NCBI GenBank assembly: GCA_050700835.1
Contig: JBOHDX010000148.1
Location: forward strand, 1-64,000
Direction of reading: 5' to 3'
DNA: 64,000 nucleotides
Source: JBOHDX01 sp050700835
Lineage (GTDB): Bacteria; Actinomycetota; Actinomycetes; Propionibacteriales; Nocardioidaceae
Every line of letters begins with the position of its first letter. Within the stretch, counting starts at the first letter, position 1. The notes under the pieces were generated by a model, which saw only the letters and a program-made list of their open reading frames with translations, was not told where the DNA came from and searched no databases. Below are positions 18,575 to 26,287 of the stretch, one piece after another. The translations under genes were made by a program, and so were the position numbers.

Positions 18575-19731
18575 TTGTGGACCGAGAGCGACCCGAGCGG
18601 CACCGAGTGGAATGCGAAGACGCCCTGCGCGGTAGCGCGGCGCCACTGGTCGCGCTTGAGGTTCGTGCCTCCGATGCCGTTGCGGAGCGCCGAGCGAAGG
18701 GCTGCCCGGTCGTACGCGATGGCGCCGATCTCGCGCCGCGCGCTGCCTCCGGCCGCGTTCGCCCGGGTGATCTGCAGCGACGCCACGAACTGCCGCGCCC
18801 TGGCAGCGGCCCGTCCCGCGCCGTGTGCGGTGGCGACGAGCGCCAGCGCGGCGAGGCCGGTGCTGTTCGCGTTGGCGATCCTGGTCGTCGAGCCGCCCGC
18901 GAAGCCACCGTTGGCTAGCTGGGCACCCAGCAGCCAGCGCGCGGAGCGCGCGATCAGTGCTCGCGACACACGGACTCCGCCCTGCCGCCTGGCCGCCTCG
19001 AGCGCCTGAAGCGCGTACGACGTCGCGTCGACGTCAGGCTGACCGTGCGCCTGTCCGCAGGTCTTGTGCGGCGTGAACTGGATCTGGAAGAAGCCGCGCG
19101 GACAACGCTGCTTGAGCAGGAACTGCACCATCGATGCCGGCACGCCACCCACGGTGCGGGACAGGCCGATGACGCCGAGCGACTGGCCCAGTGTGTTGCT
19201 GTAGTCGGTCGTGCTGCGGTCCCGCAGGTGTCCGCGATCCCACCCCGGGCGCCGGTCGACCATGCCCAGGACGGCGCGTCGCACGTTCATGCCGCCGAAA
19301 TGCCGCGCGGAGCGACCGAGGACTGCGGCCGCCAGGAGGACCTTGGCGGTGGCGCCGGACGACACGCTGCGGCCGAACGTGGTGTAGTCCGTGATGTGGG
19401 CGGCGATCGCATGCGCCATCCGTACCCGGATCCTCGGGTGGCCGGTCCCGTCGACAAGGGCGAACAACGTGTCGACGGTGAGTCCCCAGTCGGCGCCCTT
19501 GACGTAGGCGGACGGAACCGTGCCGTGCCGGGTGACCTCGCGGCTCTGCCAGGTCGCGGCCGAGGCCGCTCGGGGATGCGTGACCGCGGCGGCGTGCCCG
19601 TGCACGGCGTGGACGTGCACGGCGTGGACGTGCACGGCGTGGACCGCTTGGGCACTGCCGGGGAGGGATGCCGCGACGAGGGCGGCTGCGCCGATGAGGG
19701 CGCCGAGACGGGAACCAGAACGTGGTGTCAC
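18571..19731 (-). CDS. Secreted alpha/alpha-toroid (prenyltransferase/squalene-cyclase-like) protein, candidate cobalamin binder
   Basis: A 386-aa protein with a Sec signal peptide (LGALIGAAALVAASLPGSAQA), a histidine-rich stretch (VHAVHVHAVHVHAVHGH) encoded by three perfect 15-nt repeats, and a helical domain whose repeats (DATSYALQALEAARRQGGV, QLANGGFAGGSTTRIANANS, STGLAALALVATAHG) look like an alpha6/alpha6 toroid. Proteins annotated as prenyltransferase/squalene oxidase repeat share this fold with the alpha domain of intrinsic factor and transcobalamin. GTG 19731 is chosen as start because it opens the signal peptide; the open frame extends to 19869 but would put 46 non-conserved residues in front. 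It is the first gene after the cobalamin riboswitch. A catalytic cyclase role is unlikely because no DxDD motif is seen. Confidence 0.7.
   Translation of the reverse strand: MTPRSGSRLGALIGAAALVAASLPGSAQAVHAVHVHAVHVHAVHGHAAAVTHPRAASAATWQSREVTRHGTVPSAYVKGADWGLTVDTLFALVDGTGHPRIRVRMAHAIAAHITDYTTFGRSVSSGATAKVLLAAAVLGRSARHFGGMNVRRAVLGMVDRRPGWDRGHLRDRSTTDYSNTLGQSLGVIGLSRTVGGVPASMVQFLLKQRCPRGFFQIQFTPHKTCGQAHGQPDVDATSYALQALEAARRQGGVRVSRALIARSARWLLGAQLANGGFAGGSTTRIANANSTGLAALALVATAHGAGRAAARARQFVASLQITRANAAGGSARREIGAIAYDRAALRSALRNGIGGTNLKRDQWRRATAQGVFAFHSVPLGSLSVHK
19600..19644. repeat. Three tandem copies of a 15-nt coding repeat (His-rich)
   Basis: GTGCACGGCGTGGAC is repeated three times without change inside the N-terminal part of the toroid protein gene (minus strand), encoding alternating Val/Ala/His residues directly after the signal peptide. 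The exact identity of the units suggests recent slippage or recombination. Confidence 0.9.
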
Positions 19732-19831
19732 CGGGGATGGCCTTTCGTGAGCGGTCCCAGGTGAACTCAGACACGGACCAGGTCCGGGTCCGACTCCTGA
19801 CCTGTAGACCTCGACAGCATGGAGCCGCTCA

Positions 19832-19920
19832 CTCGAGTCAGGCGCTCCGACTCGTGGCCTCGCGGCCACCTACGGTTGCGGGTCAGTGCCGGGATTCGAC
19901 CGGCTTCCCCTGGACTCGAG
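19832..19920 (-). promoter_or_regulatory. Cobalamin (B12) riboswitch
   Basis: On the minus strand the leader reads GGGGAAGCCGGTCGAATCCC, then GGCACTGACCCGCAACCGTA, which matches the conserved core and B12-box region of cobalamin riboswitches. It continues with a hairpin (GTGGCCGCGAGGCCAC) and the conserved 3' segment GAGTCGGAGCGCCTG. The ends CTCGAGTCCAGG and CCTGACTCGAG pair as a closing stem with one bulge. It lies about 100 nt upstream of the toroid protein start. A hairpin in the remaining leader (around GGACC...GGTCC, 19778-19794) may be part of the expression platform. Binding of cobalamin is expected to shut down the operon. Confidence 0.92.
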
Positions 19921-19990
19921 CTTGTGCAGTTGTGGCCGGGTGGCCGCGTTCATCGTAGACCCGCCGGAGGACGGCGGGTACGGCGCCGAG

Positions 19991-21343
19991 TCAGACCTGC
20001 CGGACGAGGGCCCGGGCCGCTACCTGGACCGGGTCCCACACGCTGGTGAAGGGCGGGGCGTACGCGAGGTCGCTGGTCATCAGGTCGGCGGCCGTCATCT
20101 CGTTCCACAGAGCCAGGGCGCACGCGTTGATCCGCATGCCTGCCCCGTCGTGGCCGACGATCTGGGCGCCGAGCAGACGGCCGGTGCGGCGTTCGGCGTG
20201 CATGCGAACCGTCATCGGGGCCGCGCCGGGGAAGTAGCCGGCCCGGGTGGTGCTGTCGATCTGCGCGGTCATCAGGTCGAACCCGGCGCGGCGCGCGGCG
20301 CGCTCAGTCAGGCCGGTGCGAGCCACCTCCAGCTCGCACACCTTCGTGATCGCCGTCCGCACGATGCCGGGGAACCGCTCGTCGGCACCGGTGACATTGA
20401 GCCCGACGACTCGCCCCTGCTTGTTCGCGTGCGTGCCGAGGGGTACGTAGACCCAGTCGCCGGTGATGCGGTCCCACGTCTCGACGCAGTCGCCTGCGGC
20501 CCACACTCGCTCGTGCCCGGGCACGGCCATCGACGGGTCGGTACGGATGCCACCCGCGGCGCCGATGTCCAGACCGGCGGCGCGGGCGAGGTCGGAGGCT
20601 GCGCGCACGCCCAGGCCGAGGATGACAAGGTCTGCGGGGTAGGTGCCGTCGGCACAGGTCACCGACTCGACGCGGCCGTGCTTGTCGACCCCGAACGACT
20701 CGACCGCGGACGGCACCGCCACCGCGACGCCGAGCTCGGACAGAGTCTCGCGTACCGTCCGGCCGAGCTCGGGGTCGATGCCGTTGAGCGGCTCGGGGGA
20801 CCGGTCGATCAGAGTGGTGGACAGCTTCCTTCGCAGGCACGCCTCCGCCATCTCGATCCCGATGTATCCGGCACCGACGATCACCACCTGCGCGTCGTCG
20901 TGCCCGTCAAGGTCGTCGATCAGCCGACGACCGTCGTCGAGCGTCTGCACGCCGTGGATCCCGTCGGCGTCGATGCCCGGCAGATCGGGCCTGATCGGTA
21001 CCGCGCCGGTGGCGACCAGGAGGGAGTCGAACGCGACCGTCGAGCTCCGACCGCCTTCGCGGACGTCAACGGTGCGCGTCGTGAGGTCGATGCCCACGGC
21101 CTCAGCGCCGAGCCGAACGTCGATACCGTTGTCGCGGTGCTGTTGCGGTGTCCGCGCCACCAGTGCATCGGGTCCGGCCACCTTTGTGCCCACCCAGTAG
21201 GGGATGCCGCAGGCGGAGTAGGACGTCCAGCCGGACCGCTCGAGCACGACCACGTCAAGCTCCGCACCGGCCCGCCGCTTGGCAACCGACGCAGCGGTCA
21301 TGCCGGCCGCGTCGCCGCCGATCACCACCAGCCGTTCCGTCAT
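19991..21343 (-). CDS. CoA-disulfide reductase / NADH oxidase family flavoprotein
   Basis: A 450-aa pyridine nucleotide-disulfide oxidoreductase. The FAD motif is VVIGGDAAGMTAASVAKRR. The single redox cysteine sits in SYSACGIPYWVG, the hallmark of the CoA-disulfide reductase / NADH oxidase group. The NAD(P) site is VVIVGAGYIGIEMAEACLR, and the second FAD site is GHERVWAAGDCVE. The C-terminal dimerisation domain ends LAYAPPFTSVWDPVQVAARAL. The likely role is thiol redox homeostasis or NADH oxidation; CoA disulfide versus another disulfide or polysulfide cannot be settled from sequence. It lies 10 nt downstream of the SpoU methyltransferase gene on the same strand, so they may share a transcript. 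Confidence 0.85.
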   Translation of the reverse strand: MTERLVVIGGDAAGMTAASVAKRRAGAELDVVVLERSGWTSYSACGIPYWVGTKVAGPDALVARTPQQHRDNGIDVRLGAEAVGIDLTTRTVDVREGGRSSTVAFDSLLVATGAVPIRPDLPGIDADGIHGVQTLDDGRRLIDDLDGHDDAQVVIVGAGYIGIEMAEACLRRKLSTTLIDRSPEPLNGIDPELGRTVRETLSELGVAVAVPSAVESFGVDKHGRVESVTCADGTYPADLVILGLGVRAASDLARAAGLDIGAAGGIRTDPSMAVPGHERVWAAGDCVETWDRITGDWVYVPLGTHANKQGRVVGLNVTGADERFPGIVRTAITKVCELEVARTGLTERAARRAGFDLMTAQIDSTTRAGYFPGAAPMTVRMHAERRTGRLLGAQIVGHDGAGMRINACALALWNEMTAADLMTSDLAYAPPFTSVWDPVQVAARALVRQV

Positions 21344-21352
21344 AGCCAGACC

Positions 21353-22003
21353 CTATGAGGGGACGACTGAGGGGACGACGTGCTGGCGGATCCACGTGTG
21401 CATGGCGATGGCCGCTGCGGCACCCGCGTTGATCGACCGGGTCGATCCGAACTGCGTGATCGACAGGGTCTGGTCGCACGCCTCGCGCGCGGCCCCGGAC
21501 AGGCCCGGGCCTTCCTGCCCGAACACGAGCACGCAGGCGTACGGCAGGCTGGCCTGCTCGATCGGCGTCGAGCCCGGAAGGTTGTCGATGCCCAGCACCG
21601 GGAGTGCGGCCTCGCGGGACCAGCCGGCGAGCGCAGCGAGGTCGTCATGGTGACGCACGTGCTGGTACCGGTCGGTGACCATGGCGCCTCGCCGGTTCCA
21701 CCGCCGTCGCCCGACGATGTGCACCTCCGCGGCGAGGAACGCGTTGGCCGTACGCACGATCGAGCCGATGTTGAAGTCGTGCTGCCAGTTCTCCACCGCT
21801 ACGTGGAACGGATGGCGCCGGGTGTCGAGGTCAGCCACGATCGCGGCGTGCGTCCAGTAGCGGTAGCGGTCGGCGACGTTGCGCCGGTCGCCCTCTCGCA
21901 GCAGATCCGGGTCGTACCGCGGGTCTTGTGGCCAGGCGCCTTCCCACGGCCCGACCCCGACCTCCGTGGTGAGACCGGGTTCACTGGCAGCGGCGGCGCA
22001 CAT
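21353..22003 (-). CDS. SpoU/TrmH family RNA 2'-O-methyltransferase
   Basis: A 216-aa SPOUT enzyme with all three family motifs: N-x-G-S-I-V-R (HDFNIGSIVRTANAF), the second motif VLVFGQEGPGLSG, and the third QFGSTRSINAGAAAAIAMH. These form the knotted SAM site and catalytic Arg. The substrate is a tRNA or rRNA ribose; which one is unknown. A homologue is found near pyrE and clpB in mycobacteria, so the placement is conserved. The N-terminal ~50 residues before the fold are variable and the start (ATG 22003) is only moderately certain. It is divergent from dedA. Confidence 0.85.
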   Translation of the reverse strand: MCAAAASEPGLTTEVGVGPWEGAWPQDPRYDPDLLREGDRRNVADRYRYWTHAAIVADLDTRRHPFHVAVENWQHDFNIGSIVRTANAFLAAEVHIVGRRRWNRRGAMVTDRYQHVRHHDDLAALAGWSREAALPVLGIDNLPGSTPIEQASLPYACVLVFGQEGPGLSGAAREACDQTLSITQFGSTRSINAGAAAAIAMHTWIRQHVVPSVVPS

Positions 22004-22040
22004 GGTCGGATGCTAACCAGGGCTCGGTTAGCCTTGCCCG

Positions 22041-22706
22041 GTGCTTCCATCCTGGCTCGACCCCAGCCATCTGCTGAACTCCGCAGGCTCGTGGTCCATG
22101 TGGGTCGCCGCGGCCATGTTGTTCGCCGAGTGCGGGCTCCTGCTGGGATTCTTCCTGCCCGGCGACACGCTGCTGTTCACCGTCGGCATCTTCGTGTCCA
22201 CCGGACTCATCGGGCACTCGATCTGGTTCGTCTGCGTGGTGCTCTCGGTGGCCGCCGTCCTTGGCAACGTCGTCGGCTATGAGATCGGCCGCGTCGTCGG
22301 ACCGCCGATCTTCGAGCGGAAGGAGCATCGGCTCCTCAAGAAGGAGCAGATCGACCGCACCCATGGCTTCTTCGAGAAGTACGGCTCGCCGGCCATCTTC
22401 CTGGCCCGGTTCGTGCCGGTGGTGCGGACCGTGATAACCGTCGTTGCCGGCGTCGCCAAGATGGACCCCCGCCGCTACCTGACCTACTCCGTTCTAGGCG
22501 GAGTCGTGTGGGCGTCGGGCATGACCCTGCTCGGTTGGGGCCTCGGGCGGTTCCAGTTCGTCAAGGACCACATCGAGCCGCACCTGGACCTGATCGTGCT
22601 CGGGGCGGTCGTGCTGTCCAGCGCGCCGGTCGTCATCCACCTCGTGCGCGAGAGCCATTCGTCCCGCAAGCGTCGCAAGCTCGCCCCCGACGGCGCCCCG
22701 GACTGA
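22041..22706 (+). CDS. DedA family membrane protein
   Basis: A 221-aa polytopic membrane protein with the DedA (SNARE-associated) signature: ECGLLLGFFLPGDTLLFTVG near the N-terminus and FLARFVPVVRTVITVVAGVA in the middle, with the conserved Arg residues. Four to five helices are visible, and the C-terminus is basic (SSRKRRKLAPDG). DedA proteins are implicated in undecaprenyl-phosphate or phospholipid flipping. Translation appears to start at GTG 22041, with no strong ribosome binding site. It converges on pyrE with a 10-nt gap. DedA genes are also found near fba in mycobacteria. Confidence 0.87.
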   Translation: MLPSWLDPSHLLNSAGSWSMWVAAAMLFAECGLLLGFFLPGDTLLFTVGIFVSTGLIGHSIWFVCVVLSVAAVLGNVVGYEIGRVVGPPIFERKEHRLLKKEQIDRTHGFFEKYGSPAIFLARFVPVVRTVITVVAGVAKMDPRRYLTYSVLGGVVWASGMTLLGWGLGRFQFVKDHIEPHLDLIVLGAVVLSSAPVVIHLVRESHSSRKRRKLAPDGAPD

Positions 22707-22716
22707 CCCGCTCGCC

Positions 22717-23259
22717 TCAGGCGATCCCCAGGTCGTCCTTGCCGATCGCGTAGCGGTACTCCAACCCCTCGGCCTCGATGGCGTCCTTCGCCCCGGTCGC
22801 GCGGTCGACGATGCAGGCGACCGCGACCACGTCGGCACCGGCCTCGCGAAGGGCCGCGACCGCGGTGAGAACGGATCCTCCGGTGGTCGACGTGTCCTCC
22901 ACCGCCAACACGCGGCGGCCAACGACGTCGGGTCCCTCGATCCGCTTCTGCATGCCGTGCTTCTTGCCTTCCTTGCGTACCACGAAGGCATCGAGCGCGC
23001 GCCCGCGGGCAAAGGCGGCGTGCAGCATGGACAGAGCCACGGGGTCGGCGCCCAGTGTGAGCCCGCCGACCGCGTCGAAGTCGAGGTCGTCGACGACGTC
23101 GAGCATGACCCGACCGATCAACGGCGCCGCCTCGGCGTCCAGCGTGATCCGCCGCATGTCCACGTAATAGTCGCCCTGACGGCCGGACGACAACTTCACG
23201 CTCCCGCGTACGAGGGCCTTGGTCTTGATCTGGTGGATCAGCTCATCCCGGTCACTCAC
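22717..23259 (-). CDS. pyrE: Orotate phosphoribosyltransferase
   Basis: A 180-aa type I phosphoribosyltransferase converting orotate and PRPP to OMP in pyrimidine synthesis. The PRPP-binding motif is VLAVEDTSTTGGSVLTAV. The flexible catalytic loop with conserved lysines is RKEGKKHGMQKRIEG. The N-terminal part has VKLSSGRQGDYYVDMRRI, a family hallmark. Length is normal. It is divergent from the DapC-like aminotransferase; the 181-nt gap contains one degenerate copy of the 16-nt motif (near 23350). Confidence 0.95.
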   Translation of the reverse strand: MSDRDELIHQIKTKALVRGSVKLSSGRQGDYYVDMRRITLDAEAAPLIGRVMLDVVDDLDFDAVGGLTLGADPVALSMLHAAFARGRALDAFVVRKEGKKHGMQKRIEGPDVVGRRVLAVEDTSTTGGSVLTAVAALREAGADVVAVACIVDRATGAKDAIEAEGLEYRYAIGKDDLGIA

Positions 23260-23349
23260 GTGTCTTGCCTCGTTCCGCTCGACTATTCCGGATCCCGCAC
23301 TCCTCGCGCCCCGCCCGCCGGGCCGCCCCTACCCTGGCCCTCCGGCCGC

Positions 23350-23365
23350 CATCCGACAGTTGCGC
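23350..23365 (+). repeat. Single degenerate copy of the 16-nt CGACAGTTACGC motif
   Basis: CATCCGACAGTTGCGC matches GATCCGACAGTTACGC at 14 of 16 positions. It lies in the divergent pyrE/aminotransferase gap, the same kind of location as the two arrays at 53308-53557 and 61822-62041. A chance match cannot be excluded for a single copy. Confidence 0.5.
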
Positions 23366-23440
23366 ACCTGCCACCGGGCTTGATGCAGGCTGGACCGCGG
23401 CGAGAATACGGGAGCGACGGCCGGGTCCTAGGCTCGGGGG

Positions 23441-24604
23441 ATGAAGCAGGCCGCGGCACGACTCGACGGACTTGGCACCACCATCTTCGCGACGATGTCC
23501 GCATTGGCAGCCCGGACGGGGGCGATCAACCTCGGCCAGGGGTTCCCCGACACCGACGGCCCCGACTCGGTGATCGCCGACGCGATTCAGGCCATGCACA
23601 CCGGACGCAACCAGTACGCCCCGGGCATCGGCGCCCCCGAGCTGCGCCGTGCGGTCGCGGATCATCAGAAGCGGTGGTACGACCTCGACCTCGATCCCGA
23701 CACGCAGGTCGTGGTCACCACCGGCGCCACCGAAGCGGTCGCCGCGGCGCTGCTCGGTCTGGTCGACCTCGGTGACGAGGTCGTGGTGCTCGAGCCGTAC
23801 TACGACTCGTACGTCGCGGTCATCCAGATGGCCGGCGGCGTACGACGGCCGGTCACGCTGCGGGCACCGGACTTCCGGCTCGACACCGATGCGTTGGCGA
23901 CGGCGGTGACCCCGCGCACGACCGCGATCCTGTTGAACTCACCACACAACCCCACGGGCACGGTGCTCGATCTCGACGAGCTAACCGCCGTCGCGCGGGT
24001 GGCGGTCGAGCACGACCTCGTGGTGATCGCCGACGAGGTCTATGAGCACCTGACGTTCGACGACCGGCCGCACCTTCCCATCGCGACCTTGCCCGGCATG
24101 GCCGAACGCACCGTCACGATCTCCAGCGGCGGCAAGACGTTCTCGTTCACGGGTTGGAAGGTCGGCTGGGCCAGCGGCCCGGTGTCGCTGGTTGGGGCGG
24201 TCAACCAGGCCAAGCAGTTCCTCAGCTTCACCTCCGGTGCGCCGCTGCAGCCGGCCATCGCCGGTGCCCTGGACCTGCCGGACGACTTCTTCACCGGCGT
24301 CGCCCGTCGGCTGCAGGCTCGGCGCGACCAGCTGTGTGGCGGGTTGTCAGCCCTGGGCTTCACGACGTTCGTGCCGCAGGGCACCTACTTCGCGACCACG
24401 GACGTACGCCCGCTCGGTTTCCAGGACGGCATGGAATTCTGCCTTGCGCTGCCCGAGCTGGCGGGCGTGGTGGCGATTCCGCACCAGGTGTTCTACGACG
24501 ACCTCGAGGCCGGTCGGCCGCTGGTGCGGTGGGCGTTCTGCAAGCGCGAGGACGTGCTCGAGGAGGCGTTGGCCCGGTTGGCGAAGGTGTTCGCGTCGCC
24601 CTGA
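23441..24604 (+). CDS. dapC: PLP-dependent aminotransferase, probable N-succinyldiaminopimelate aminotransferase
   Basis: A 387-aa fold-type I class I/II aminotransferase. N-terminal INLGQGFPDTDGPD and NQYAPGIGAPELRRAV, the central NSPHNPTG, DEVYEHLTFD, and the PLP lysine in SSGGKTFSFTGWKVGW are all typical. It resembles, as I recall, the mycobacterial DapC, which transaminates N-succinyl-LL-2-amino-6-ketopimelate in lysine and peptidoglycan synthesis. Kynurenine or glutamine-type aminotransferases share these motifs, so the substrate is not certain. ATG 23441 opens the conserved N-terminus and follows GGGGG. A palindromic repeat lies just after the stop. Confidence 0.8.
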   Translation: MKQAAARLDGLGTTIFATMSALAARTGAINLGQGFPDTDGPDSVIADAIQAMHTGRNQYAPGIGAPELRRAVADHQKRWYDLDLDPDTQVVVTTGATEAVAAALLGLVDLGDEVVVLEPYYDSYVAVIQMAGGVRRPVTLRAPDFRLDTDALATAVTPRTTAILLNSPHNPTGTVLDLDELTAVARVAVEHDLVVIADEVYEHLTFDDRPHLPIATLPGMAERTVTISSGGKTFSFTGWKVGWASGPVSLVGAVNQAKQFLSFTSGAPLQPAIAGALDLPDDFFTGVARRLQARRDQLCGGLSALGFTTFVPQGTYFATTDVRPLGFQDGMEFCLALPELAGVVAIPHQVFYDDLEAGRPLVRWAFCKREDVLEEALARLAKVFASP

Positions 24605-24646
24605 CCACCACCGGACCCGACCGCCTCCGGCTCGCTCCGGCCCTCC

Positions 24647-24704
24647 GCAATTGCGGGAAAGTGGCTGGGATCAGGCCGGGGATCGACCACTTTCCCGCAA
24701 TTGC
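24647..24704. repeat. 59-nt palindromic intergenic repeat, copy 2 of 4
   Basis: GCAATTGCGGGAAAGTGG (24647-24664) and CCACTTTCCCGCAATTGC (24687-24704) are perfect complements over 18 nt. This is the least diverged copy of the family and lies between two convergent genes, where it could end transcripts from both sides. Confidence 0.9.
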
Positions 24705-24751
24705 GGTTGGCTCCGGGCGTGTCGGGTCGGCGCGGCGCGACCCCGCCGCGA

Positions 24752-26077
24752 TCAGTAGGGCTGGATGCCCTTGGCCTGGTCGTGCTGCGCCTTGCGTACC
24801 TGGAACCAGATCCCCGCATCGCCCACGAAGCACAACACGATCACGGCCACCCCGACGGCGCTGAACAGCAGGCCCGCCGGGAAAGTCACCAGGCCCAAGG
24901 CGATGGTCAGTCCAGACAGGACCACGAGGATGATCCTGGCCCAACCGACGCCCTTCAGGAGCAGGACGCTCAGCACGATCGCGGCGATCGTCAGCACCAT
25001 CACCACCCCCGTGCCGACCAGCACGATGTTGAGGATGGTGTCCACGGACACATTGCTTGTGGCGAGCTGCTGGTTCTTGTTGAGCGTGTCGATCATGTCC
25101 TTGCGAGAAGCCAGCCCCACCCCGAGGATCAGGGCCGAGATCAGGAACGCGAGTCCCGACGACACGATCGTGATCACCGCGGCGGCGGTGACGCCGGCCG
25201 GCCTTTTCTGGGCTGCGGCAATCGCGTCGCCGGGATAGCCGGGCACTCGGCCGCGCGGGTACGCCTCGTACCCACCGTAGGGCTGGGAGTAACCCTGCTG
25301 CGGCGGATAACCCTGCTGCGGCGGATAGCCCGGTGCGTACGGGGGTTGGCTCGGTTGCTCCTGCCCCCACGGCCGCTGGTAGGGCGGCGGCTGCGAAGGC
25401 TGCTCGCCGTGCTGGCCCGGATAAGGCTGCTGCACCGGTGCGTGCGGCCCGGCCGGCGGCTGGTCCGGTGGCGGACGCGGATCCGACGCCCGCCGCTCGT
25501 CCTGCGCTCGTTGCCCCTCGAGACCATCCCTGTCGGGCGAGCCCTCCGGTTGGTCGCCGGACGGTGGCGGTTGGCTGGACATCAGGCTTCCCCTGTCGGT
25601 CGAGCCGGGTGGTGGGGGGACGATGGCGATCGACTGCCGACTGCCGACCGCGAACCAGGCTCGAGCTGGCGCGGACCACAGAAGGTAGCAACTGAGCGCC
25701 GCGATGATGACCAGGATGAGACCAGCGAAGCCGCTGACCAGCGAACACACCACCGTGAACGCGGCCAGAACTGTCAGGACCACCCGGGCTCCGCGGTGGC
25801 GCCGAGCCGCATAGACAGCCATCACGATTCCGATCACGCAGGCTGCGGCGGCAACCATCAGGCCCACTCGAAGGATGTTCAGAACCTCCGTGACCGTCAT
25901 GCCACCGGAGCCGAACGGCGCGTTGTCAAGCGCCTTGGCGGCCTCGTCACGCAGCGACTGCGAGCCCCACCTGGACATCGTGCTGAAGATCCCGGCGAGG
26001 AACAGTGCGGACCCCAGACCCGAAAGCATGCAGGCATAGGTCACCTGTCTCGGTCTCACCGCCCGCTCACCGTTCAC
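24752..26077 (-). CDS. Two-block membrane protein with Pro/Gln-rich linker (possible fusion of two genes)
   Basis: A 441-aa protein if GTG 26077 is used. Block 1 has about four helices (TYACMLSGLGSALFLAGIFS, LRVGLMVAAAACVIGIVMAV, then FAGLILVIIAALSCYLLW). A ~130-residue proline/glutamine-rich stretch (GYPPQQGYPPQQGYSQPYGG) follows. Block 2 has another four helices starting VTAAAVITIVSSGLAFLISA. The two blocks look like copies of one domain type. An internal ATG at 25582 (MSSQPPPSGDQPEG) has an AGGGGA ribosome binding site and a typical N-terminus for a separate 276-aa protein, so one mRNA may yield two products. Function is unknown; DUF4064-like proteins have similar looks. Confidence 0.65.
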   Translation of the reverse strand: MNGERAVRPRQVTYACMLSGLGSALFLAGIFSTMSRWGSQSLRDEAAKALDNAPFGSGGMTVTEVLNILRVGLMVAAAACVIGIVMAVYAARRHRGARVVLTVLAAFTVVCSLVSGFAGLILVIIAALSCYLLWSAPARAWFAVGSRQSIAIVPPPPGSTDRGSLMSSQPPPSGDQPEGSPDRDGLEGQRAQDERRASDPRPPPDQPPAGPHAPVQQPYPGQHGEQPSQPPPYQRPWGQEQPSQPPYAPGYPPQQGYPPQQGYSQPYGGYEAYPRGRVPGYPGDAIAAAQKRPAGVTAAAVITIVSSGLAFLISALILGVGLASRKDMIDTLNKNQQLATSNVSVDTILNIVLVGTGVVMVLTIAAIVLSVLLLKGVGWARIILVVLSGLTIALGLVTFPAGLLFSAVGVAVIVLCFVGDAGIWFQVRKAQHDQAKGIQPY

Positions 26078-26171
26078 GCTGTCATCCCACCACGGGGACA
26101 AGGATCCGCCCAACCGGCATCGGCCGCCGGCATCCGGCCCCAATAGCCGGCCGATGACCCCCCGCTTCACT

Positions 26172-26225
26172 CGCCAGGCGTACCGAACCGTGCCCGTTTT
26201 GCCCGCTTCGGCGGTACGCCTGGCG
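26172..26225 (-). terminator. 14-bp inverted repeat downstream of clpB
   Basis: The arms CGCCAGGCGTACCG (26172-26185) and CGGTACGCCTGGCG (26212-26225) are perfect complements with a 26-nt loop. An alternative inner pairing (CCGAA/TTCGG) shortens the loop. It sits between the clpB stop and the next gene on the same strand and is a good candidate terminator. Confidence 0.55.
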
Positions 26226-26287
26226 TGTCAAGCCGCCACCGGACGCCGCCCGGCGACGGCAGGTCACGGCTCTCGCGGGCCGCCCGG

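Noticed and set aside
19877..19912. tRNA-like GTTCGAATCC-type loop in the minus strand
   Set aside because: The segment GGTCGAATCCCGG belongs to the cobalamin riboswitch core; no acceptor stem or anticodon arm can be drawn.
24701..26146. Long plus-strand open frame (481 codons) opposite the two-block membrane protein
   Set aside because: Its product is rich in His/Arg/Asp with no fold-like pattern; the minus strand encodes clear membrane helices. It is an antisense artefact of GC-rich codon bias.
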